From: an uncultured Panacagrimonas sp.
GTDB taxonomy: Bacteria > Pseudomonadota > Gammaproteobacteria > Nevskiales > Nevskiaceae
DNA: 20,522 bases
Assembly (NCBI GenBank): GCA_946481265.1
Contig: CAMLNE010000026.1
Coordinates: 1 to 20,522, forward strand
Direction: 5' to 3'
A program made the translations under genes and the position numbers. This document shows positions 1 through 8,458 of the stretch, one piece after another. The notes beneath the pieces were generated by a model. That model saw nothing but the letters and a program-made list of their open reading frames with translations, was not told the DNA's origin and did no database searches. How positions within the stretch are numbered: position 1 is the stretch's first letter; the number at the start of each line of letters is the position of its first letter.

Positions 1-438
1 TTCCTCACGACCGTCCACCCCAGGCGTCGCGCGCAACCCGCGCGCGGATCGCGCAACCCGCGCGCGGATACGGGGGCGCCGAGCGCCTGTGCGATCGAAT
101 GGCAATGCCCGCGTGCCCTGCGCCCTGCGCCTCTTTTCGGGCGCATGGACTTCCGTGCGCGGGGACGTGCCGGCGATCCTTCGCATGAGCGGCAGACCCG
201 GATGGGCAAGCCCGCTTCCGGCTATGTGACTGAATTGTCGGCTTGTGCCGGCCCCGGCGCGGATCGTCGGCGAGGACTTGCATCAGGGTGAGGGCGGCGC
301 GCCGGATTCCGGGTCGTCGGCAACGCGCCCGTCCCCCCGGGTGACGACGCTCGACAGGGGCGCCCGCTGCGCCGTTGACGCGATGCCCCGACCGCAGAAA
401 AGTGCGACACCTCGACGGACAGCCGGGGGGTGGGCGGC
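1..438. other. Region without a supportable gene
   Basis: I read the three forward frames through this stretch and considered the reverse ORFs. None gives a recognisable protein; the translations are rich in Arg, Pro and Ala, as expected of chance ORFs in GC-rich DNA. The only structures I see are a 20-bp tandem duplication near the left edge and a short hairpin, TGCGCC at 126-131 pairing with GGCGCA at 140-145. The region probably carries the upstream sequences of the gene starting at 439. The tail of a gene lying further left cannot be excluded. Confidence 0.5.
30..69. repeat. Tandem duplication, 20 bp x 2
   Basis: The 20-base unit CGCGCAACCCGCGCGCGGAT occurs twice head to tail, at 30-49 and 50-69, without a mismatch. 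It lies outside any gene I can support. It looks like a simple slippage duplication, though more copies could lie left of the window edge. Confidence 0.9.
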
Positions 439-1539
439 ATGAGCACTTACAGCATCTTCTGCATTGGCACGGGTCACACGCAGGTCGAGAGCAACAACAC
501 GATCGCGGCGCTGGGCCACGCCTGCAGCGGCATGAAGACGCTCAACGATGGACCGACAGGCGGCGCCGGCCTGGCCATCGGATGGGGCATGAACACCGCG
601 CTCAAGAAGACGATGGACGATCTGACGCGCTCGTTCCGCAGGCCGGGAGTGACGAGGGTCGTGATGACCGGGCACAGCCGCGGCGCGATTCTCTGCCACA
701 TGATTGCGCACGCGATCTTCAAGTCGAACGAGCTGAAGGCACTGCCGATCTCGATGTACCTGATCGACCCGGTCCACCAGTCGATCCTGAATCACTCGGG
801 GGCCGAGCGGCTCGACCAGAATCCGAAGCTGGAGAAATACCGGGCGATCATGATGATGAACGAGAACGCCGCGATGGGCCTGCAGAAGCTGAATGTCGGC
901 CGGGTGTATCCGTTCAAGTTCGTCAAGGCCGACGACCAGATCCGCGACCGGATGCGCTACATCCCGATGCCCGGGACGCATGGCTCCGGAACGCAGCAGC
1001 TCACCTCCCCGGTGGGTCGGCTGACGGCCTCGCTGATCGCCAACTTCATGCGCAAGCGCGGTACCGACTTCCTCGGCCGCTGGGGGCATCCGACAAGCCA
1101 TCCCGACATCTGCGAGCTGTTCGCCGAGATCCACCGCCTCAATCCGCTGACCGAGAAGGCCAGGCGCGTGGTGTTCGACGATGGCGGGCAGAACATCGTC
1201 CATGTCGAGCCGGGCAGGACCCAGTCGCAGGGATTCGCTGCAAGGGCGGGCTCGGTCCAGCGCGCGATGGCCTTCAACGAGCAGCATCACGCCAAGGGGC
1301 TGCAGAACCAGGCGCTCGCGAACCTTTGCCAGTCGTACTTCTTCAACGAGGAGCACGCCCACCATTTCAGCAAGGCGTTTCCTGCCTGCCACGCCGTGCT
1401 GTGCGAGGCGCCCCGCCGGGCCAGCCGTCCCCTGTGGGAACTGGCGACATACGAGGTGATGAACCGCATGGGAAGCCCGGGGCTCGCTTACGCCAGGCCG
1501 GTCCTGCTGATGCAGATGCTGCCCCTGGCGCCCCTGTAG
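439..1539 (+). CDS. Alpha/beta-hydrolase-like protein with GHSRG motif, function unknown
   Basis: This is a 366-residue protein counted from ATG 439; an in-frame GTG at 430 would add three residues. Neither start has a strong ribosome binding site. The first strand reads IFCIGTG. A nucleophile elbow GHSRGA follows, with Ser80 as candidate nucleophile, then the strand YLIDPV with Asp110, and PGTHGSG with His181. Their order and spacing recall the DUF2235/Tle1-type alpha/beta-hydrolases, where GxSRGA and a late PGxH supply the catalytic Ser and His. I infer a lipase- or esterase-like fold on that basis. There is no signal peptide or membrane segment, so it is probably cytoplasmic unless exported by a dedicated system. 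No type VI secretion partner or immunity gene is visible. It precedes alkB by 164 bp with a hairpin between, so co-transcription is doubtful. It is certainly coding; the function is a guess. Confidence 0.7.
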   Translation: MSTYSIFCIGTGHTQVESNNTIAALGHACSGMKTLNDGPTGGAGLAIGWGMNTALKKTMDDLTRSFRRPGVTRVVMTGHSRGAILCHMIAHAIFKSNELKALPISMYLIDPVHQSILNHSGAERLDQNPKLEKYRAIMMMNENAAMGLQKLNVGRVYPFKFVKADDQIRDRMRYIPMPGTHGSGTQQLTSPVGRLTASLIANFMRKRGTDFLGRWGHPTSHPDICELFAEIHRLNPLTEKARRVVFDDGGQNIVHVEPGRTQSQGFAARAGSVQRAMAFNEQHHAKGLQNQALANLCQSYFFNEEHAHHFSKAFPACHAVLCEAPRRASRPLWELATYEVMNRMGSPGLAYARPVLLMQMLPLAPL

Positions 1540-1552
1540 AGAGGCGGGACAT

Positions 1553-1575
1553 CGGTCCGGCGGTGTGCCGGACCG
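1553..1575 (+). terminator. Perfect 9-bp hairpin after the hydrolase gene
   Basis: CGGTCCGGC (1553-1561) is perfectly complementary to 1567-1575 with the five-base loop GGTGT, starting 14 bases after the hydrolase stop codon. The position fits a transcription terminator, but no run of T follows on the plus strand. It could be a weak or Rho-assisted terminator, or an mRNA 3' end stabiliser. It separates the hydrolase from alkB. Confidence 0.35.
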
Positions 1576-1703
1576 GCAAGGCAAAGACCTTCCTTTGGGG
1601 AGGGGTGCTGCCGGGGGTGGTTCCCGTCTAATCCTCGTGAAGCCCGTTGCCGTGCGTGTCCCATGCGCGCGGGCCGGGTCATCAGACGAGGAGAGATGCG
1701 GGC

Positions 1704-3179
1704 ATGAATACCGACACCCGGGCGCTGCCGATCCAGGCCGGCGCGGTGACCTACCGCGATCCGAAGCGCTACGCCTACCTGCTGGTGCCCTTCTGGGTCC
1801 TGTCGCCGGTGTTCTGCATCGCGATGGCGGTCAGCACCGGCCAGGCGGCCTGGTACTGGGCCGTGATCGTCGCGACCTACATCGTGTTTCCGATCCTGGA
1901 TCTCGATGCGCTGATCGGCCGCAACCGGCTCAACCCGCCCGAAAGCCTGGTTCCGGCGCTCGAACAGGACAACTTCTACAAGTACATCCTGTACGCGTCG
2001 GTGCCCTGTCACTACCTCACCCTGTTCGCCGGCGCCTGGGCGGTCGCGACGCAGCCGATGCACTGGCTGTCGTACTTCGCCGTGATCTGGTCCTGCGGCC
2101 TGATGAACGGGTTCGCCGTGGCCACCGCGCACGAGCTCGGACACAAGAAGAGCGCGGTCGAGCGCTGGCTGTCGAAGATCGCGCTGGCCACCGGTTTCTA
2201 TGGCCAGTACATGATCGACCACAACCGCGGCCACCACCGTGACGTCGCCACGCCCGAGGACTCGGGTAGCGCGCGCTTCGGCGAGGGCTTCTGGGATTAC
2301 ATGTTCCGGCGCCAGCTTCCGCACAGCACCCTGTTCCGCCCCTGGGAGCTGGAAAGGCAGCGCCTCGCGCGCAAGGGCCGCGGCCCCTGGACGCTGCAGA
2401 ACGAATTCATCCAGCCGGCACTGATCTCGCTGCTGACCTACGGCCTGATCGTCTATCTCTGGGGCTGGATCGTGGTCCCCTACCTGCTCGGCGTCGCCTT
2501 CACCGCCTACCTGTTCCTGGCACTGGCCGACTACATCGAGCACTACGGCCTGCTGCGCCCGAAGCTGCCGGACGGCCGCTACGAGCGGGTGCGACCGGAG
2601 CACTCGTGGAACACCGACCATGTCGCCTCGAACGTCATCTTCTGGAACGTGCAGCGCCATTCCGATCACCATGCCTGGCCGACGCGGCGCTACCAGTCGC
2701 TGCGCAGCTACCGCAACCTGCCCGAGATGCCGACGGGTTACCCGGGCATGTTCGGCATCGCACTGGTGCCGGCCCTGTGGCGCTGGATCATGTATCCGCG
2801 CGTGCTGGCGGTGCACGGGCACGACCTGACGAAGATGAACCTCGATCCACGCAAGCGCGAGGCGCTGATGCGGCGCTACCACCGCCCGGTCGACGCGCCG
2901 GTGGTGGAGGCCGGCGCGGGCGGGCAGGGCCGCCGGCAGGGACACGTCGTCGCCGCGGCCGAGCGCGCGGCGCCGCGGCCGGGGTCCCCGCAAGGTGGCG
3001 CTTCACCTTGCGGGGCGGCCTACCAGTGCACGAGCTGCGGCTACGTCTACGACGAGTCGCGCGGCGACCCGCAGCAGGGCTTTGCACCGGGCACCGGCTG
3101 GGCACGGATTCCCGAGAGCTGGCAGTGCCCGGACTGTGCGGTGCGCGACAAGGTCGACTTCGTCCGCGTGGGCCGCTGA
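1704..3179 (+). CDS. alkB: Alkane 1-monooxygenase fused to rubredoxin
   Basis: This 491-residue protein joins two electron-transfer partners in one chain. AlkB is the integral-membrane non-heme di-iron hydroxylase that converts n-alkanes to 1-alkanols, and rubredoxin feeds it electrons. The histidine boxes are visible: HELGH at 143-147, HNRGHH at 173-178, and HSDHH at 319-323. An EHYG motif has His280. Several hydrophobic segments lie around them. After about residue 395 comes a low-complexity Ala/Gly/Arg/Pro linker, then a rubredoxin with CTSC at 442-445 and CPDC at 475-478, the two iron-binding CxxC knuckles, and the usual CGYVYDE core. I chose ATG 1704 because a good ribosome binding site (GAGGAGAG) sits just upstream and homologous AlkB sequence begins there; an in-frame ATG at 1647 would only add an unlikely extension. 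AlkB-rubredoxin fusions are known in actinobacteria and some proteobacteria. A MalT-type regulator follows 71 bp downstream. The rubredoxin reductase is not in the window. Confidence 0.95.
   Translation: MNTDTRALPIQAGAVTYRDPKRYAYLLVPFWVLSPVFCIAMAVSTGQAAWYWAVIVATYIVFPILDLDALIGRNRLNPPESLVPALEQDNFYKYILYASVPCHYLTLFAGAWAVATQPMHWLSYFAVIWSCGLMNGFAVATAHELGHKKSAVERWLSKIALATGFYGQYMIDHNRGHHRDVATPEDSGSARFGEGFWDYMFRRQLPHSTLFRPWELERQRLARKGRGPWTLQNEFIQPALISLLTYGLIVYLWGWIVVPYLLGVAFTAYLFLALADYIEHYGLLRPKLPDGRYERVRPEHSWNTDHVASNVIFWNVQRHSDHHAWPTRRYQSLRSYRNLPEMPTGYPGMFGIALVPALWRWIMYPRVLAVHGHDLTKMNLDPRKREALMRRYHRPVDAPVVEAGAGGQGRRQGHVVAAAERAAPRPGSPQGGASPCGAAYQCTSCGYVYDESRGDPQQGFAPGTGWARIPESWQCPDCAVRDKVDFVRVGR
2986..3015. 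repeat. Perfect 12-bp inverted repeat in the AlkB-rubredoxin linker
   Basis: CCCCGCAAGGTG (2986-2997) is exactly complementary to CACCTTGCGGGG (3004-3015), with the loop GCGCTT. It lies inside the reading frame and encodes the linker residues just before the rubredoxin domain, including an extra Cys. It resembles an intergenic hairpin, such as a terminator stem or REP-like palindrome, that was translated into a linker when the two genes fused. No T run follows. Confidence 0.85.
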
Positions 3180-3194
3180 ACAGGGCGGCGCTAC

Positions 3195-3239
3195 CCTGTG
3201 GGAACGAGCCCGCGCGGACCGCGGGCCCGCTTCCACAGG
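3195..3239. repeat. REP-like palindrome overlapping the regulator ribosome binding site
   Basis: This is a 45-base imperfect palindrome between alkB and the MalT-type gene. Pairing 3195 with 3239 and moving inward gives 17 pairs in 20 positions, one of them G-U, around a short central loop. The outer arms are CCTGTGG and CCACAGG. The layout, a CTGTGGGA-type foot with a GC-rich core, resembles the REP palindromes common in pseudomonads and xanthomonads. The right arm ends inside the AGGAG (3237-3241) that serves the GTG start at 3251. Confidence 0.75.
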
Positions 3240-3250
3240 AGTCTCAACCG

Positions 3251-5884
3251 GTGCCGGAAGTCCGCTCGAAGATCCTGCGTGCCGAGCGGCGCGAACTGCC
3301 CGCGGACTTCGCCGCGCTCGATCGGCCGGTCATCACCGTCAGCGCACCGGCCGGCTACGGCAAGTCCACCCTGCTGGCCGAGTGGCGACGCGACGTCCTG
3401 GACCAGGGCTTCCGGTTCGTCTGGCTGGTGGTCGACGCCGACGACCGCGACGGCGACCGCCTGCTGCTCGACCTGCTGAACGCGTTCTCGCCCGCGGACG
3501 CCAAGCGCTCGCAGATGCTGCTCGGCGGCGTCGGCGATCGCGGCCGGCGCGCGATCGTCATGGCGCTGATCGCCGAGCTGTCGGCCCGCGAACAGCGCAC
3601 GGTGCTGTTCATCGACGATCTGCACTGGCTCGACGAGGCGGCCGCCGAGTCGATTCTGCGCCCGCTGGCCGGTCATCAGCCCGACCGGCTCGCGCTCGTG
3701 CTCAGCGGCCGTTCCGTCCTGACCGGATACGCCAGCGCGGCGCTGCTCGAGGGCCGCATGCATCGCTACGGGCCGGCGCAGCTGGCGTTCGACAGTGCCG
3801 ATGTCGCCGAGCTGCTGCGCCAGCATGGCGTCGAGCCCAGGCCGGTACTGGTCCGAAACATCATCGAGCGCACGCAGGGCTGGCCGGCTGTGGCGCGCCT
3901 GATCGCGATGACCCTGCAGCAGGACGAGGGGCGGCAGGACAGCCTGCTGCAGAGCCTGCTCGAGCGTCGCCAGGCGCTCACCGAGTATCTGAGCGACGTG
4001 CTGTTGTCGCGGCTGCCGCAGCGCAGTGCGCAGTTCCTGCTCGGTATCGCGGCGGCGACCACCGGCATGCCCGATGCCGCGGCGCTCATCGACGACCTGG
4101 AGCGGCGCGCGCTGCCACTGTCGGCGAGCGGCGATGCGGGTCTTCCATACGCGCTGCACCCGCTGGTGCGCGAATTCCTGCTGGTGCGCTTGCGGCGCGA
4201 CGACCCCGCGCTGCTGCGCCGATACACCACCGGCGCACTCGACTGGCTGGATGCGCAGCAACGCATCGACGCGGCCATCGACCTGAGCCTGGATGCCGGC
4301 GACGTCGCCGCGGCGGTGGCGTTGATCGACCGTTTCGCGCGCTCGGTGGCACGGCACCACGGTCGCCACGCCACGTTCCTGTACTGGTGCAACAAGATCC
4401 CGCGCGAGCAGCTGTCGGACTATCCGCAGATCCAGGTGCTGCGCGTCTGGTCGCTCAATGTCATGCGCCGCTACGCCGAGGCGGACCAGGTGCTGGCCGA
4501 TGTCCAGGCGGTGGCGTGCGACCCGGCCCGCGCCGGCGATCCGCAGCTGGTCGAGCGGGTGGAACTCGAGCAGTGCATCCAGCAGGTCCTGCGCGACCAG
4601 TGGATGGACCTGGCGCCCCGGGCGCGCGCCTGGCTGCTGCGCTGGCCGCAGGCCGATGCGCTGCATCGCGGCATGGCGTACACGATGATCGGCTGCGGCG
4701 AGATCGCCGGCAGCGACTTCGAAAGCGCCATCGAGAACCTGGCCAGCGGGCAGCGGCTGATGGGCGAGGCGCAGGCCCACTACGTCGTGACCTGGGCCAG
4801 CATGTGGAAGGCCTCGGCGCTGGCCAAGCAGGGCAACTACCGGCAGTCGCTGTTCGCCTGCGACGAGGCGGTGGCCCAGGTGGCGTCCCACCTGGGCGGA
4901 CAGACGCCGGCCGAGATCATGGTGCACGCGCTGCGCGGCCTGCTCCTGTACGAACTCAATCGTCTCGACGAGGCCGGCGCCGCGCTCGAGCACGGCCTCA
5001 CCGCGCTGATCGAACAGAGCTCGGTGGACTCGCTGATCATGGGCATCGTCGCGCTCGCACGCCTGCAGAACGCGCGGCACATGCATCTCGATGCGCTGGA
5101 CAGCCTGGCCGAGGGCGAGGTCCTGGGCTGGTCGCACGACCTGCCGCGCCTGGCCATCGCGCTGGCCGCCGAGCGCATCGACCTGCTGCTCCGGCAGGGC
5201 GAGGCAGCGCAGGCGGGCGAGCTGTGGCAGGCCCTGCAACGCAAGGTGCAGCGGCGCGACTCGGCCGCCTGCAACCTGGCGCTGCGCGACAAGACGCATC
5301 GCATCGAGGCGCGCCTGGCCCTGCTGCGTGGTGACTGGGACCGCGCCTGCGAGCGCGTGGATTCCGCGCTGGAGCAGGCCACGCGCACCGGCCAGAAGCG
5401 CAAGCAGGTGGAGCTGCTGCTGCTGCAGTCGCTGGCTCGGCGCGGCGGCAAGGACAACGAGCGCGCTTTCGCCCTGCTCAGACGGGCGCTCGAGATCGCG
5501 ATGCCGCAGGGTTTCGTCCGGGTCTTCGCCGATGAGGGCGCGCCCATGCAGGCGCTGCTGGACGCCTACCGCGACAGCCGGCGCGGCTGCGATGCGCGCA
5601 CGGCGATGCACGAATACATCGGCCTGCTGACCGAGGTGTCGCAGGCCGAGCGCGCCCGTGACGGCACCGCACCGGCGCAGGACACGCTGTGCGCGCTGAC
5701 GCGACGCGAGGGCAGGATCCTCGGCAAGCTGCAGTCCAGCCTGAGCAACCGCGAGCTTGCGGATGCCTTGTTCATCACCCAGGGCACGCTCAAATGGCAC
5801 CTCAAGAACATCTACAGCAAGCTCGGCGTGGCCAGTCGCGTGGCGGCCATCGCCGTCGGACGCGAGCGCGGCCTGCTCGACTGA
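3251..5884 (+). CDS. LuxR/MalT-type ATP-dependent regulator, AlkS-like
   Basis: This is an 877-residue protein of the large LuxR (LAL/MalT) class. A P-loop GYGKST occupies residues 35-40, and a Walker B strand LFIDDLHWLDE lies at 119-129. A long helical, TPR-like middle region follows. A C-terminal LuxR helix-turn-helix runs from about 813 to the end, with NRELADAL and TLKWHLKNIYSKLG. In this family an inducer bound to the central region drives ATP-dependent multimerisation and activation. AlkS of Pseudomonas, the activator of alk genes, has the same architecture and nearly the same size. Placement 71 bp after alkB on the same strand makes an alkane or alkanol sensor the natural inference. 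GTG 3251 is chosen because AGGAG lies nine bases upstream and the P-loop then has the usual distance from the N terminus; the same frame stays open back into alkB. The ribosome binding site is partly inside a hairpin, so translation may be limited. Confidence 0.88.
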   Translation: MPEVRSKILRAERRELPADFAALDRPVITVSAPAGYGKSTLLAEWRRDVLDQGFRFVWLVVDADDRDGDRLLLDLLNAFSPADAKRSQMLLGGVGDRGRRAIVMALIAELSAREQRTVLFIDDLHWLDEAAAESILRPLAGHQPDRLALVLSGRSVLTGYASAALLEGRMHRYGPAQLAFDSADVAELLRQHGVEPRPVLVRNIIERTQGWPAVARLIAMTLQQDEGRQDSLLQSLLERRQALTEYLSDVLLSRLPQRSAQFLLGIAAATTGMPDAAALIDDLERRALPLSASGDAGLPYALHPLVREFLLVRLRRDDPALLRRYTTGALDWLDAQQRIDAAIDLSLDAGDVAAAVALIDRFARSVARHHGRHATFLYWCNKIPREQLSDYPQIQVLRVWSLNVMRRYAEADQVLADVQAVACDPARAGDPQLVERVELEQCIQQVLRDQWMDLAPRARAWLLRWPQADALHRGMAYTMIGCGEIAGSDFESAIENLASGQRLMGEAQAHYVVTWASMWKASALAKQGNYRQSLFACDEAVAQVASHLGGQTPAEIMVHALRGLLLYELNRLDEAGAALEHGLTALIEQSSVDSLIMGIVALARLQNARHMHLDALDSLAEGEVLGWSHDLPRLAIALAAERIDLLLRQGEAAQAGELWQALQRKVQRRDSAACNLALRDKTHRIEARLALLRGDWDRACERVDSALEQATRTGQKRKQVELLLLQSLARRGGKDNERAFALLRRALEIAMPQGFVRVFADEGAPMQALLDAYRDSRRGCDARTAMHEYIGLLTEVSQAERARDGTAPAQDTLCALTRREGRILGKLQSSLSNRELADALFITQGTLKWHLKNIYSKLGVASRVAAIAVGRERGLLD

Positions 5885-5952
5885 GAGCCGTCTGCCTGGC
5901 AAGCGGAACGAGGTCGGGAAGAAGTCCCGAAAGGGCGCAGGCGATCATCGCG

Positions 5953-5982
5953 GGCGCCGCGTGGCGCCGCGTGGCGCCAGGT
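5953..5982. repeat. Short 10-bp tandem repeat in the leader of the first alcohol dehydrogenase
   Basis: GGCGCCGCGT occurs twice perfectly (5953-5962, 5963-5972) and a third time with two changes (5973-5982). It lies in the 181-bp gap between the regulator and the alcohol dehydrogenase. A small hairpin, TCGGGA at 5914-5919 with TCCCGA at 5925-5930, lies just upstream in the same gap. I see no convincing promoter elements there. Confidence 0.7.
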
Positions 5983-6065
5983 GGCCGGCGGGCGGGCGCG
6001 TCGCACCCCGGCATCGCGGCGGTGCCCAGGCGCCGGTGGATGAAACCCAGGAAGGAGATCGAAGC

Positions 6066-8201
<2,136 letters not shown>

Positions 8202-8219
<18 letters not shown>

Positions 8220-8239
8220 CCCGCTTCCCGGCGTCTGAC
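8202..8239. repeat. 19-bp tandem duplication spanning a stop codon
   Basis: The 19-base unit CCGCTTCCCGGCGTCTGAC occurs at 8202-8220 and again, without a mismatch, at 8221-8239. The first copy contains the last codons and TGA (8217-8219) of the first alcohol dehydrogenase, so the gene end has been duplicated downstream. The duplication does not change the protein. Confidence 0.93.
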
Positions 8240-8262
8240 CCGCGAAAATCCGGCGGGTCTTG

Positions 8263-8303
8263 GCGCAGGGCGATGCGCAAGCCTGGCTTCGCACGCCCTG
8301 CGC
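8263..8303. repeat. Long imperfect hairpin between the two alcohol dehydrogenases
   Basis: GCGCAGGGCG (8263-8272) pairs perfectly with 8294-8303. A second inner stem (8275-8281 with 8287-8292, one bulge) closes a five-base loop. It lies 43 bases past the stop of the first alcohol dehydrogenase. No T run follows, so it is not a classical intrinsic terminator. It may be a REP-like element or an mRNA processing or stability structure separating the expression of the paralogues. Confidence 0.6.
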
Positions 8304-8458
8304 GGGAACCGAACGACGCGGTCGCCTGGGCGTCATCCGCGGAGGAGCGGTGACGCTGCGCTTCGGCCATCGCCAACGTAATATGGCGGCCGACTCAGGA
8401 AAAAATCCCGACCCATGCCTGCGGGCGTGCAACCGGGACAACGACCAAGGAGAGAAGC

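Noticed and set aside
283..1584. 433-codon minus-strand open frame over the hydrolase gene
   Set aside because: The plus-strand frame has a coherent hydrolase-like motif set and a normal residue mix; the antisense one does not.
3191..5902. 903-codon minus-strand open frame opposite the MalT-type regulator
   Set aside because: The plus strand carries P-loop, Walker B and LuxR helix-turn-helix in the right order; the antisense translation is low-complexity.
8379..8384. TAATAT as a -10 box before the second alcohol dehydrogenase
   Set aside because: The hexamer is AT-rich and well placed, but no acceptable -35 lies 16-18 bases upstream.
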